Origin: Cristatella mucedo
Lineage: Eukaryota > Bryozoa > Phylactolaemata > Cristatellidae
DNA: 64,000 nt
Assembly (NCBI GenBank): GCA_009760855.2
Contig: WPIO01000069.1
Span: 1,966,001 to 2,030,000 of the forward strand
Direction of reading: 5' to 3'
Of the stretch, positions 37,179 to 49,905 are shown piece after piece. A program made the translations under genes and the position numbers. Each line of letters begins with the position of its first letter. The first letter of the stretch is position 1. Below the pieces are notes generated by a model. It made no database searches, was not told where the DNA came from, and worked only from the letters and a program-made list of their open reading frames with translations.

Positions 37179-38404
37179 AAGTCCGCGTGGTCGGCGGCAC
37201 TTCGAACAATGGAGACGAGTAGGTCGTGAACGACAGCGATTGAAGAAGAGGAGAGAGTCAACATCAGGAGAATGCGGTAAACCCCACTAAATACGGTCAT
37301 ATAGAGCTCGTGCTCAAATTTTGTGTTTTGTGTGTGTGTGTGTCTGTGCGTGGTCATTGATTTGCCGATGCGACCTAGAAGTAGTCGGGTGTAGTGCCCA
37401 TGGCATCCCTGCCGTTAAGATGGAAACCGAGCCCTAGTTCTCCAGTCAGGGTCTAAGCTCCGTTTCGGGCTCCTCGTCTTATTTGGGTCGTTCCTCACGG
37501 TAGACGTAGGTAGCCTAAGTGTGGGGACGTATTCCCTCAGCAATAGTGCTTGTGCTGCCGAGAGCGTTCGAGGAGTGTGGAGGTAAAACTTAAACGCGCG
37601 GCAATTTTGTGTGCTTTGCGAATAAAGCTCTGTAAAATCCCCAACTTGTATGTTTCGCTTTCCATTTCACGCCTCGGACTCATGACCCCCTTCAGTAATG
37701 CTAAGTAGGTCAGCCCCGGAAACGCTAGTTTCGTAATGGCCTGCCTATTGCGTGTAGACGCGCACCGAACGGCATTAGGCCCTAGGTTACGCTGCTAGGT
37801 ACGAGGCAGGTTATGCCTACTCCGCCGAGTCTTCGGCGTTACACAATGCTAGGAATACGAAACTATCCGGTACTCAGTTCCCTGGATCTGAGCTGCCGGT
37901 TTCGGTCACCTCGGCAGCTCCTGGGTGCTTTTCTTTTGTTAATGCATAGTTCACGAATGTTAGCAACAGCAATAATCTCTAGGAATGCATTTGATCTACG
38001 ATGACGAAGCGATAACAGCTGCTGACGATCATAACTAACATGCAGGTTACTAATCGCCGGCATAGCTAAGGTAGGCACGGGCTTGGGAGACCCAGCAGCC
38101 CGATGCGATAAGCGGTTAGATATCCATAGGCACGTAATTTTTTACGCACTACGGTCAAATAATAATCAGAATATCTTCAAACAGGTCTTAGGATGTATCG
38201 TTTCCGTATACCATGTTAGCAAGAACTTCAGTTTTCAGAAGAATTTTGCAACGAACGCGAACGCACGTGAGAGCGCTCTATGTCAGGAGGCGAGAATGTC
38301 TTATACAACGGCACTTTGTCATAGCCAATTATTGCTAAACTCGGCTTATCTGAGAATATGCAGATCTCATTCCGGCTAAAATGCGTGCAGTCCTTCTTCT
38401 TTAA
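37179..38404. other. Intergenic DNA with no assigned gene
   Basis: Contains a short (GT)n near 37.33 kb and a GAATAAAGCTCTG near 37.62 kb that could be the polyadenylation signal of an old insertion. No open frame with recognisable similarity. Confidence 0.4.
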
Positions 38405-38495
38405 AATTCCCGTGAATCGTGAAATGTAAAGCGCCTAGAGGGAGCTTAAGTTCTCTGAGGGCGCTTTATCAAGTGCATTCCTATTATTAAGCCTT
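38405..38495 (+). repeat. LINE-A 3' tip
   Basis: GTGAAATGTAAAGCGCCTAG through GAGGGCGCTTTATCAAGTGC: complete terminal stem-loop and tail only. Confidence 0.8.
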
Positions 38496-38809
38496 AATAC
38501 CCTTTTCGGTGTGAGTATATGCAGGCCGGTACCGCTCCTCTCTTAAACAGCTGGTGGGAGCATCATCAAGAGGGGCCTGTGCACAGCTGTGGTCGGCTTT
38601 TAATGAGGCGTTGACACAGGCCGATAACCCTCTGGTGAACAGATGGTGGATTCACCATCGGGGTCGGCCAATGCATAGGCGGAGTCGAGGAGAGGGGACT
38701 CGAGAGGGAGAGAGGGGCGAGTGAAGTCGTGCTCCCTCTGCTCTGTGAGTAGTAGAATAAATTGTTGGTGTTGGTCCTGTGCGGGCGTTCTTCGTGCAAG
38801 GCGAATCAA
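38496..38809. other. Unassigned insertion-like block between LINE-A pieces
   Basis: About 310 bases flanked by LINE-A sequence on both sides, including GTTGACACAGGCC and AGAATAAATTGTTGG. A related GGTTGACACAGGCAGAAGGT piece occurs at 35.35 kb. Possibly a solo terminal repeat or another short element. Confidence 0.3.
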
Positions 38810-41182
38810 AGCACACCCTTGACATCGATGCTGTCCATGTGAGAATATCTGAATCGCCTCTGCTGTTCAGCCCCCCTCAGATCAGTCATCATTGGTAGAT
38901 TGCTACAACACGACACTAGCTGACATGCACAACAAGATTGCACCTCTGACTAAGCGCACTATGCACCCTCGCCCAGACGGCCTGTGGCTTACCATAGACA
39001 CTAAACTAGCTAGGTCTACTAGGCGCAATCTTGAAAAATCAAACAAAATACCAAGACGGACTGTCCATCGACAGGCATACGAAGACTCCTGTAGGTCGTA
39101 CTAATTGATCCTAGCAACGGCAACTCTAACGTATATAAAGCCTTGTGGAATCCCAGATGCACAATCCAAAAATGCTGATGTAGAGATCAACCATCTCCTC
39201 AACCGCTCCCTGGTTAGCTCCCTACTTGATGATCGCTGCGATGATCTAGATGTTCACTTCTCTAGCTTCTTTTTCCAGAAGATAGAAAAAATCAGGGAGT
39301 CCATCCCTGCGATGGCAGATTACCCCATAGGAATACTTTTGCTTGATTACTTACAGCACCTAAATGTCTGCATGCAGGCATAGTCAGGCTGGTCACTTGT
39401 GACCTCATCCAGATGTTCATATCCCAATCAAAGAAGACAACAAGTCATTTGGACCCTATTCCTATTGCTTGTACGATGCATTAATCTGCTGCTGTCATGC
39501 ATAACTAGCCTCATTATTAGGTCATTAGCCTCAGGTCATGTCCCAGCACATTAAAAAAAGCTGCAGTCAGGCCATTACTCAGGAAAGTGACATAGAGAAC
39601 TTGAGGAACTGCCACCCAGTCTGCCTACCACTCATACAAAAAATGGAACGAGTCGTGGTAGACCAGCTGAACTCATATATTGAAATTTTTAACCAGCTAC
39701 TAAGTTCCAGTCTTGCTTTAGAGCTAATTAATCCACAGAGTAAGCATTGCTTCAGGTGTCCAACTAATTATTTAGGAATGCAGACATGGGTAAAGTATCT
39801 CTGCTTGGTTTGCTCGACCTCTCGGCAGCTTTTGATGCTATCGATTACCAAGTGCTTTCTGTTCGCCTCTCATCTCACTTGGACGTCACTGGCACTGCTT
39901 TGCAATGGCTGAGGCCCTATCTCGGTAGAATACTCCAGAGTATTGACGTGAATGAACAAAGATCATCCGATGTACCTCTATAATATGGGCACCTCAGGGC
40001 TTCGTGCTTGGTCTGGTTATTTTCACCGTTTATACTCATCCTAATGCCGATGTGATTGCCTATCACAACCTAGGATTTTACTTAAATGTGGATGACACCC
40101 AGTTGCTCTTATGCTTTGATCTCTCCCAGCCTTTGAGCCCCTCGAATTCTCTCACCTCACTTGCTGCATGTATTGAGAACATTCCCACATGGATGGCAGG
40201 AAACTTCCTTATACATTCTGATGATAAGACTAACTTAGTAGGTAAGGCCAAACCAAGTGTGATTCCGAAGTTGGAAAGGCTAACGCTCAAATCGACTCTG
40301 CCAGCATATCTCCCATTGAATCTGCATGGTATCCAAGTATCATTTTCCAAAGTGACCTTTTGTTAGACGACCAGATCACCACCACAATCAAGCCTGCCTA
40401 CTTTCAACTAAATAACGTTGCTAAAATTTGGGCATATTTTGATAGGGATACCACATCTATTTTGGTCGATGCATTTGTGACATCCGGTCTTGACTTGTGT
40501 AATTCACTGCTTGCTGGCCGTACCGGAACGTCCAATTGGGGGCTTACAGAGCTGGTGCAGAAATCTGCAGCCAGGCTTGCCTGACGTGAGCGTCTCAGTT
40601 GTCACAGCACACCATTTCTAGCCAACCTTCACTGGCTACCAGTACACATTGATTTCATGGTTTTATCGCTCAATTTCAGATCTCTTTATTCTTCATCTCC
40701 AGGCTATACCTATACGATCTACCATCCCACGAGGCCAAGCAATCATGCCACCAGCTTTTCGTTTTCTCTTTACCAGTACCTCTTACAAAACTTAAACCCT
40801 TCGGAGACTGTGCTATCAGTTCGTATACTCCCAAAGACTTGAACTCACTCCCGACTTGCATCACGACCTCCCCTGACTCAACCAATTTTTAAAGGAAACT
40901 AAACAGCACATATTTATCACAACATTCAGTTGGTCCTTTTAATTTTTCCTTCATATGCTTATGCATGCGTGCTTAAACTGTTGCATGCTGCCACTAACTA
41001 CAATTGCATGCTTGCCCTGTGCATTTCACCCCTAACCGTGCTATCCATGTTGTTTATCTTGCACGATATTACTCACCATTCGATCGTGTTTTCTTCGCCA
41101 CAAATCTAAAGCACATAGAAAGAGATTGAGTTCTCTGAGGGAGCTTTATCAAGTGTATTATTATTATTATTATGATTAAGGT
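38810..41182 (+). mobile_element. LINE-A copy, linker to 3' end (pseudo)
   Basis: About 2.37 kb sense copy. Starts in the region between endonuclease and reverse transcriptase (CYNTTLADMHNKIAPLTK), then LLDLSAAFDAID, VTGTALQWLRPYLGR, a decayed NVDDTQLLLCFD at the catalytic site and the 3' UTR. It ends CTAAAGCACATAGAAAGAGA and (ATT)n. Inactive. Confidence 0.87.
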
Positions 41183-41737
41183 ACCATCATCACCCTCTGT
41201 CAAAATTCACCTTCCCATAGGTAAAATCCTTAGTGCTTGCCCGGGAAAAGGGTTTGTACCCAAGTCCTACAAGTAGGTCACCGTTAGACCGACACTTAAA
41301 AATCCTGGATTCGATGCAAAGGCTTTGAAAACTATAGCCCAGTCGCCATTTTTACTTTTCTGTAAAATATTCCAGAAAATGTTTTGTAAGCAGCTGGTAA
41401 GGAATATTGAAAAGAGTAAAATTTCAGAAAAATTGCAATGGAGGTTTAAGCTGTGACACTACGCTGAAACTGGTTTCCTCCATGTAACCAATGACCTCCT
41501 ATACGGATGCCATGATGTTAATGTAGCTGCTAGTGTGGCTATAGCTGCTAGATCTGTTAGCTACCGTGAACACCATTATTCGTGACAACCGATTTGAGCG
41601 ATTGAGAACCGCGATCGATCGGACCGACGAGACACTTGTTTGGATCGTACTACTCTGATCGTGCTCAATCCGCGTCACATGAGGGTCTAAGCTAATCTCA
41701 CAGCCTCCATTCAATTGCGTCAGAACAGAGTTATTGT

Positions 41738-41845
41738 CTATTGTCACCACTTGCAGTTGGTAATGAAAGATTTCCAAACTACAGGATTTGAATCTATGAT
41801 CTCGGTTGTGAAGAGCAAACACCTTTACTCGTAGGCTGTCATGAC
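41738..41845 (-). repeat. tRNA-derived SINE fragment
   Basis: Reverse copy with GGATTTGAATCTATGATC (B-box region) and a decayed CACCACTTGCAGTTGGTAAT body. Confidence 0.6.
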
Positions 41846-42082
41846 CCAGCTCCAAGCACCTGCGGAGTCCCTAAAGTGTCTCCCATCTGTCCATTGTTGT
41901 TTTTCATTTGTATTCAAACTCTGGGTAGAGTAACTCAGGCCCATAGAATATAATTGAACTTTTATGCTGACAATATTCAGCATTGATTTCGGGTAGCCAG
42001 CGAGTTTCATTGAACAAAATGATCATATAACGGAACTACTGCTCATAGGACACCATAATGTGTGGCTGGGCTGCAAGGCTAA

Positions 42083-42372
42083 TAATAATCATAATAATAA
42101 TAAAAATAATGCACTTGATAAAGCGCCCTCAGATAACTCAGTCTCTTTCTAGGGGCTTCAAGTTTCCTGCGAAGGGAAACCCGATTGAAAGGCTGAAAGA
42201 TATCGTGCAAGGTAAACATCATGAATAACATGGTTAGGGGTGATATGCACAGGGTCAGCATGCAAGTGTGGTTAGTTGCAGCATGCACAGTGTCGGCACA
42301 CATAAGCACATAAAGGGCGAATCATAGGGACCCACTAAATGCTTTCCTAAATACGTGTGTTTTTAAGTTCTA
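42083..42372 (-). repeat. LINE-A 3' UTR fragment
   Basis: (TAA)n, GCACTTGATAAAGCGCCCTC, then GATATGCACAGGGTCAGCAT and CACTAAATGCTTTCCTAAAT. A 5'-truncated copy of about 290 bases. Confidence 0.83.
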
Positions 42373-42734
42373 AGCGCTTCTAATGACTTATGTCGTTGTG
42401 CCCCCATCGCCGTATGCTTGGAATTAACATTTGTCTTCAACAGCTGCCTAAAATACGAAAGGTTAGTAAAGAACACTACTTTCACAGCTAGCTACCGTGT
42501 CCGATCCCTATCTAAGACTAAGAACTGTCTTCAAGCGTGCCTTACAGATGATATAGCTAGTTCTATCTTAGCTAAATTGTTATTTTTAACTTTTGATGGG
42601 CTGCCGAAAATGAGCCACTAGGACACTGCAACTGTCGATGAATATAGCGACAAAGCTAGTTTAAAAATCCCACAGGTTCAACCAAATGTATCCTTGGATG
42701 GGTGAGCTTGTATGACTGCTGGTTGATTAACTGA

Positions 42735-43085
42735 TGCCGAGGAATGTTCTAACGCTCACCCAAAAGGCCCACCACGCCTTGGTTTCCTTACACCTAGCTG
42801 AACTGCTGCCTCGGTTTCAGCTTCCTCACCCCCTCAAATCTTGTACGACCAGTAAATTATAGCTGTTTCATTTCTCCGCTTACAGACCGTTAGCGACGTG
42901 CTCCGCAGGTTCTAGACTGTTGAATTCTCTTCCACAGTTCTTCCACAACGACAACCAGTCTTCTGCTGTCGACTATGGCACATCATTTCCTGCCATCCTG
43001 AGCTGCTACTTCAATGGCATTCACTACCTCAATCCTACTCGTGACTCAGTTATGCTTATCTCTTTCTTTTAGCGCACGAGAGGAA
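42735..43085 (+). repeat. LINE-B C-terminal fragment
   Basis: Plus-strand translation LTQKAHHALVSLHLAELL, RLLNSLPQFFHNDNQSS and FPAILSCYFNGIHYL matches the C-terminus of the LINE-B copy at 43.6-44.1 kb. Confidence 0.7.
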
Positions 43086-43625
43086 TTCTGCTAGCTATTA
43101 AATACGTATCAAAGCCGCTTAGTCTGTGAGTTCTGTAGACAAGACTCAGATGAATAACATCCACATTGTCAATATGACCCTGTGGAGTTACAACGAAGAT
43201 GCGACAATAAAAAAATCACTGTATTTTCACAGCTGCCTTAATTTCAAAATTTTTGTAAAATAAACTGCCACCACAGCTAGTCAATACGTTTGATCTCTAT
43301 TTAAAATGATTGAGTGTGTACTTTGTTGTCCTTCAAAAACATTAAATAACTCCAATAGTTTTATCTCAGCTTGGCTATTGCAATTATTTTTTAAATAGGC
43401 TACCAGCAAAGCCACCATGCCGCGGCAGCTGGTGATGAACATGGCTACGAGGCTACTTAACAAACACCAGAGGTTTGTAATGTAATGCCATGTATCTTTG
43501 TCTGAAACTCCACAAAATCCTAAAGACCGTGTGTGTGTGTGTGTGTGTTACGCAGGAGAGTTTTGTATAGCCCAACGGAAGCCTAAGCGGCTTTGCCTAC
43601 GCATTCGGTAGCCAACATACTTCAT

Positions 43626-43722
43626 TCAATTGCATTGCACTTTACAGCAAATGTAAAGCGCCCAGAGAGAGATTAAGTTCTCTGAGGGCGCTTTATCAAG
43701 TGAATTATTATTATTATTATTC
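43626..43722 (+). repeat. LINE-A 3' tip nested in LINE-B
   Basis: GCACTTTACAGCAAATGTAA, the stem-loop AAAGCGCCC...GGGCGCTTT and (ATT)n. Flanked by TTCAT on both sides, a plausible target-site duplication. Confidence 0.87.
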
Positions 43723-44667
43723 ATCTCACGCAACAAAGAGAAAGTGGGAAGCATAGCAGAGTCTAGATAGCAGTAGAGGTAGTAAATAGCATGGAAGTAG
43801 CAGCTCAGGACCGCTGAAAATTGTGAGCCAGAGTCGGCAGCAGGAAAGTAGTTGTCGTTGCGTAAGAATTGCGGAACTGAGTTCCACAGTCTAGGACGTG
43901 CAGAGCTAAAGCTTCTGTCGCCAACGGTCTTTAAGCTGATGAATGGAACAGCTAATTTATTGTCCAAACAGGACCTGACAGCACGAAGAGGCTGAAACTG
44001 GTGCAGCAGTTCAGCTAGGTACGAAGGAGTCATGCCGTGGTGGGCCTTGTGGGTTAGCGTAAGAACTTTGCTCTGTATCCGTTGCTCAACCTGCATTCAT
44101 CCTAGCTCTTTTAACAAAGGAGACACTTGCTCAAACCTCTGGGACTTGAAGACTAGCATTGCAGCTATATTCATAGTCAGCTGCAGTGGCCTAATAGCTT
44201 TCTTTGGTAGCCAAGCCAAAAGGGAATTATAATAATCAAGCCAAGACAGAACTAAGGAGCTAGTTAAATTGTTCAAAAGCCAGTGTGAAAGACAGCTCAT
44301 ATGCTTGGATACGGATCGGGCCTTATGGCTAGCTGTAGAACTAGTCTTCTAAATTAAGTTTTTAAAATTGAGGAAGCTGTCGAAAACAACAGCTAAATTT
44401 CGAACACGTGGTGATGGTCGCCCAACAGTGTCGCCAATTTGAAGAGCAAAGCCTTTTAATTCGCTTAAGGTGTCTTATGAACAGGAGTCTGGTTGTATCG
44501 CCATTTAATTTTAAGAAGTTTTCCGACATCTAGGATCGAATGTCGGCAAGGCAAGCATTAAGTTTCTCAGTTGCTGCAGCAGATTCCAACGGTTTGAAGA
44601 CAAAAACAGCTGAGTATGGTCAGCATACAATTGACATCCTATTCTGTGGGCCTAAATCACCTTTCCC

Positions 44668-45854
44668 AGAGGTTTAATAATAATAATATTAATAATTCAC
44701 TTGATAAAGCGCCCTCAGAGAACTAAATCTCTCTCTAGGCGCTTTACATTTGCTGTAAAGTGAAATGCAATTGAATGGTAAGTAAAATCATGCTTGAAAA
44801 ACAAACGAAATGAATAACATGGTTAGGGGTGACATGCACAGGGTCAGCATGCACATGTGGTTTGTGGCAGCATGCACAGTGTCAGCACACATAAGCACAT
44901 CTAGGACGAATCACAGGGACCCACTAAATGCTGCCCTAAATAGGTGTGTTTTTAGGTTCCTTTTAAATGTGGTCAGGTCAGGATATGTTCTGACGCAGGT
45001 CGGGAGGGAGTTCCAGGCTTTGGGAGCATATGAACTAAATGCATGTTCTCCAAAGGATTTAACTTCACTTTACAGCAAATGTAAAGCGCCTAGAGAGAGA
45101 GATTAAGTTCTCTGAGGGTGCTTTATCAAGTGAATTATTATTATTATAATTATTAAGGTTTGTGCGAGGTATTTCTGGACTGTTGGATTCTGAGAAGCGG
45201 GTGGTACAATGCTTGGCCTGATGGGGTAGTAATTCGGAGAGATAGGCTGGAGCCATAGAATGAAGGGACCTAAAAGTGAGCAACAAAACCTTGAAGTCAA
45301 TCCGTTGCTTGACTGGTAGCCAGTGCAGGTCGGCGTGAAGTGGAGTAATGTGGCAACTGCGACGCTCACGGCAGACAAGTCTAGCTGCCGAGTTTTGCAC
45401 CAGCTGCAATCGCCTGATCGCACATGCTGGTAGGCCAGTAAGCAGTGAGTTGCAGAAGTCGAGACGAGATGTCACGAATGCATGGACCAACTTGGACGTG
45501 GTATCCTTATCTAAACAAGCCCTAATTTTAGCAATGTTATGAAGCTGAAAATAGGCGGATATGACTGTGGAGCTGATATGGTCGTCTAACGAGAGGTCGC
45601 TTTGGAATATGACACCTAGATTTCGAGCTGATTTAACTAGAGATATGCTGGCAGAGCCAATTTTGAGTCAGCCTGTCCAATCTCTGGATCACACTGGGTT
45701 TGCCCATAACTAGTAAGTTGGTTTTATCATCGTTAAGTTTTAGAAAATTTGCTGCCATTCATGTGCGGATGTCATCAATGCATGCAGCTAGTGAGTTTAG
45801 AGAATTTGAGTTGCTCGAAGGCTGGGAGGAATCAAAGCAAAGGTACAACTTTAG
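44668..45854 (-). mobile_element. LINE-A 3' half nested in LINE-B (pseudo)
   Basis: Reverse copy: (TAA)n, stem-loop, 3' UTR, then coding VTSRLDFCNSLLTGLPAC and HITPLHADLHWLPVKQRI back to about the catalytic region. Itself split at 45062-45157. TTTA is present at both borders, a likely target-site duplication. Confidence 0.87.
45062..45157 (+). repeat. LINE-A 3' tip nested in LINE-A
   Basis: About 95 bases: CTTCACTTTACAGCAAATGT, the stem-loop and (ATT)n, in opposite orientation to its host. Host sequence resumes as AAGGTTTGTGCGAGGTAT after it. Confidence 0.88.
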
Positions 45855-46164
45855 TATAAATGGAGAGCAGTAACGGACCGAATACAAACCCTCGATGGAC
45901 TCCGCAGGCGACCTATCTCGTGTCAGAGACCTGACCCCCACACGACGCGGATTGAACACGGTCAGACAAGTACTATGTAAGCCAAGCCAGTGCTTCGTTG
46001 GCCAGACCAATCGTTGTTCTTAATCGATCAAGTAGAGCATCGTGATCAATGGTGTCGAAGGTAGCTAACAGATCTAGCAGAGCTAGGGCAGTGGCATTCC
46101 TGTCGTCAGGTCGTCTAGTTTGGTGATGGAGCTTCCGGTTAAGGCTTTCGGTTGATTAACTAAA

Positions 46165-46365
46165 AGAAATTCATGTTGTAAGCTGTCTCAAAAATCAAGC
46201 CTCAGCTTAGCATCTTATACATAGCTGAATTGCTGCATTAGTTTCTGACCGCTGCGGCATAAGGTTCTGCATCGACAATAAATTAGCTGCTTCATTCCTC
46301 CACTTAAAGGTCAGTTTGGTTACTGAAGCTTTTTCTCTACACGTCCTAGACTATAGAAATCAGTC
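46165..46365 (+). repeat. LINE-B fragment, decayed
   Basis: GCTTAGCATCTTATACATAG and GACAATAAATTAGCTGCTTC match the LINE-B C-terminal part in sense orientation. Confidence 0.5.
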
Positions 46366-46751
46366 TTTTCGGCTCGGTAGAGTTAGTGGTGAAGATAGAT
46401 TTTACTAACTTAGGATAAGCTAGGTAAGATATTTTGCCATTTCAGCTTAACGCTTAAAGAAGTTGTGCCTAAAACTCAGAGCTTATGGCCTCAAAATTTA
46501 GCCCACTCAATAATCCTAAAGCCGTAGCATGTATAACAATTCCATTTTTCCAAACTCCGAAGTTTGCAAAAAAAGTGATTCCTCGGCTGGCATATAGCTA
46601 GGGTTCCTTAGAGTCTCGGGAAAAGTCAGTTCTTCAAGTGAGCCAAGACGCCGAGTCGTCGCGGAGACATATAAATCTCGAGTTAGACAAACGTCGCTTT
46701 TCGTCAGAATACAGCAGCAGTAAGCCAGATTTCACCAACGTTTCACATCTT

Positions 46752-47482
46752 TGCGTTTTTGGCCCATGCATTTGCAACATCCCGTCTTGACTTCTGTAAA
46801 GCCCTGCTGCTGGTCTACCGGCTTGTACAATCAGGCACGTACAGCTGGTTCAAAACTCGGCAGCTAGGCTTGTCAATCGTGAGCTTCACAGTTGCCACAG
46901 CGCACATCTTCTAGCTGACCTGCACAGGCTCACAGTCAAACAAGGCATCGACTTCAAAGTTTTGTCACTCACTTTTAGGTCCTAAATTCTGTGATTCAAG
47001 CCTGCCTGTCGGATTTATTCCCCCACCAGGCTTTACATCGCTCCACCCACTTTTCGGAATCTAATTGTTTTGCTATACCTCCTACAAACCTCGAATGTTT
47101 TGAAAAACGAACTTTTTGGAAAACGCGCCTTAGTTCGTACGTTTCCAAAGCCTGCAGTTCGGTCGATTTTCGTCACTACATCATCTGACTTCACAACATT
47201 AAAAAACTAAAAATCCTCTATTTATCACAGTATTTAGTGGGTCCTGTGATTTCTGCTCATTCGCTTATGCGTGCTGACACTGTGCGTACTGTCACTATTC
47301 GTACTTGCATGCTGACCCTGTGCGTGTCACCCACATCCATGTTTTCTTGTTGTTAATTGAGCAAACTGCCGCTAATATTCAATTGTGCTTCATTTGCAGC
47401 AAATATAAAGTGCCTTGAAAGATATTTAATTATCCAAGGTTACTGTATAAAGGCATTATTACTACTAATATTATGATTATTG
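46752..47482 (+). repeat. LINE-A 3' part (pseudo)
   Basis: Sense copy from CCATGCATTTGCAACATCCC (the AFVTSRLDFC region) through LADLHRLTVKQGIDFKVL-like sequence to the 3' UTR and a decayed tip (TATAAAGTGCCTTG). Heavily mutated. Confidence 0.75.
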
Positions 47483-48751
47483 TACATCGTTAGAGAAGAA
47501 GGGTCCTCAGCGAGTACATAACGAGAGTCGGCCACCGTCACCCGGAAGCACAGATACACTCATTCGTAAGCATGCACAGAAGGCAGATAGCTTGTACTGA
47601 GCAGTAGGAGTGTATAATCTCAACAGTTTGCAAAGTACCAAAGTCTCTAAAAATATACAGTTCAATTGTAGAGAGCCCTAAGAGAACTTAGACTCTATTC
47701 AGGCGCTTCACATATGTCACGTGCTTGAGCAGACGATCTCGGGCAGACCTTGGTCGGGGTGAGCATCTTAATCACTGGGCCAAACCAGTTCTTCCAAACC
47801 AGTTCAAACTAAGATATTTATAACATGCACAGTCTCAAGGCGGTAATAATTGACTGGTGACAAAATAAACGTTAGCGTTTCAAGCATGACTCTAACTATC
47901 GCTACTTTAAGTTGCGAGCTCGTCAGCGTGCGTTTGATCGAGGTTCAAAGCAATACAAGGGAAATAGGCCGAACTATTTTGGCAATAGCACAGTGTTGGT
48001 GAGCGTTTAGTTTAGACTTATTCACACGCTCCTAGCAAGCTCTCACCAAGACAAACGCGCCGACCTGTTCCTATTTACATAGCTCTCTTACACGGGAGAC
48101 ACTGTCACTGTACGTAGATCTCCGGCGTAAATGATGGGGCGCAACCCAGACCGACGGAGGGAGTGAACGACAAAACACGTGACTAGCGGCATTGGTTCAG
48201 ACGAGCGGCGGCCCTCGCACAAGCCTCGGTGCTCCGATGTCTGGCACTTTATCGGAGCACACAACTTCCAAAACGGAAGAGGATTCCGCTACTAACGTCC
48301 ACACAGGGGTATAGGATAGCCTGCCGCCAGTTAGACCGCGTAACGGGTGCAGCTCGTGTGATAGTGTCGGTTAGAATAGCCCTAGACATCAGACTCGGGC
48401 AGCTGAGTCATGCTCTGGGCGTTGAGCGGGAGTCTTTGCAAGCTGATAATGCGAACGGGCTGCGAGCGCTCGGGCAGAAATACGCCGCCGACACGGCGCT
48501 CGCACGATAGGTGCCAGTCCTTACGGAGGCCGACAAGTACCGGCGGAGGTGGAACCCTGACTCTGGACGCAGCAGCTGGTGATTTTTAATAAAAACAAAC
48601 AAAAATCAAACTGAAAACAAAAACAGCTAAAAAATAAAAACTACTATCGGCTAGTTGTTTGTAGGTGGAACAACTATATGCGAAGGAATACCGACAGCAG
48701 CCAAATTCGGCGGCAGCGAAAGATGCCGACACCACGACATCGGTAGTTCAT
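47483..48751. other. Intergenic DNA, no supported gene
   Basis: Unassigned. A small open frame at 48229-48510 is moderately GC-rich and without recognisable similarity. Confidence 0.4.
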
Positions 48752-48783
48752 TTCCGTAGCACAGACTTCTCTGTGCTACGGAA
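48752..48783. repeat. Perfect hairpin, 14-bp stem and 4-base loop
   Basis: TTCCGTAGCACAGA, loop CTTC, TCTGTGCTACGGAA. Followed at about 48.82-48.86 kb by three TAATCCAGTG-type short repeats. Confidence 0.95.
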
Positions 48784-48912
48784 GACTCACTGTAGGCCAC
48801 AGACCTCGTGGCGTAGCTGCCCTAATCCAGTGGCGTTAATCCAGTGCCCTAATCCAGTCTGCGCTTCATTGTCTCTCAATCGACAGTCAATGTGACTTCC
48901 AAAACCCTCTCT

Positions 48913-48916
<4 letters not shown>

Positions 48917-49004
<88 letters not shown>
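48917..49004. repeat. (CT)n microsatellite
   Basis: About 44 perfect CT units. Confidence 0.95.
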
Positions 49005-49006
<2 letters not shown>

Positions 49007-49735
49007 ACTAAATGTCACTTCCCCTCACTCGCACTAGCCTAACTCTCCACCGAGAGCTGTTTCCCTAACCGAAAGCGAGTTCGACTCCTGCGTTGGAGAC
49101 ATGTATCCCTAAATGCGACGCCATGGCAGCAAAATGCCCGCTCGCACACGCACTCTCGCAGATAAGAGCCACGAGTGCTACACGAACGTAGTCGGCGGAA
49201 TCAATGTAACTATCCTGCCTCCGATGCCCCAGGCAGTTCCACGGCAGCCAACGGCTGGCGAGCGTGCCCGCGAACGTCTCTCCTATTGACGGAAACGAGT
49301 CGGAAGACGGGTTGCTGGTGCGGCGCCCGCGAGCGAAGCGTTTCCCCGCTCTTGAATAGCTAGTAGCCGCTCGGACGCAGGCCGAGTGGCGGCGCCCGGG
49401 CCGAGCTCGCGGGTCTTGGGCTGGACGCAACGCTGCGGACCGCTACGCCAAAGAATGGCCGCCGTTGGTCGACGGCCTGCGCGCATTCGCGTCCCGCTGA
49501 AGCATCGGAGCGGAGAACGGAGGGCCAGCGCCGGAGCTGAAGAAACACAAACTCCTCCGCAACGAATTTCGGGCCGACAGGTGGGCACGCCGAGCCGACA
49601 TGCACAAGGGGCGCCGGCGAAGAGCAGGCCGACGCTCCTCACCGGCTTGCGGCGGCGGCGGCGGCGGCGGCGGCGATGGCCCTCAAGAGAGCCCTGCCCG
49701 AGCCGAGCCCTCCAAACGATCGTAACGCGGCGAGC

Positions 49736-49905
49736 TGTGGTGGCGCACCGGGTAAGGCGGTCACTTTTCGCGACCTCAGCCCCCGGTGTCGTGGGCTCTA
49801 AACCTGCTACGGGCGAACCCCCATTGCCGCTGCGAGCGGCGATGGTGATAGCCGTGAGGGCTCTGCTGTCGCTATTCAACAGAAGCTGCTGAATCAACTA
49901 ATGCG
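49736..49905 (+). repeat. tRNA-derived SINE, GC-shifted
   Basis: A-box GTGGCGCACCGGGTAAGG, B-box CGTGGGCTCTAAACC (decayed), GCGGCGATGGTGATAGCC, CTGTCGCTATTCAACAGAAG and AATCAACTA. More G and C than other copies. Confidence 0.85.

Larger units (their letters stand above)
43483..46140 (-). mobile_element. LINE-B copy (pseudo), interrupted by LINE-A insertions
   Basis: Second Jockey-superfamily family. Minus-strand order: LLDLLATFDTIDHDALLD, then GPLLLSIYT, interruption by LINE-A (44668-45854), then KPLGK, LYADHTQLFLS (decayed YADD), WLDYYNSLLAWLPKKAIRPL, THKAHHGMTPSYLAELL and PRLWNSVPQFLRND. The 3' end is GGAGTTTCAGACAAAGATAC. A LINE-A tip also sits at 43626-43722. Removing the larger insertion restores continuous coding across SIYT-KPLGK. 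Internal stops make it inactive. Confidence 0.85.
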
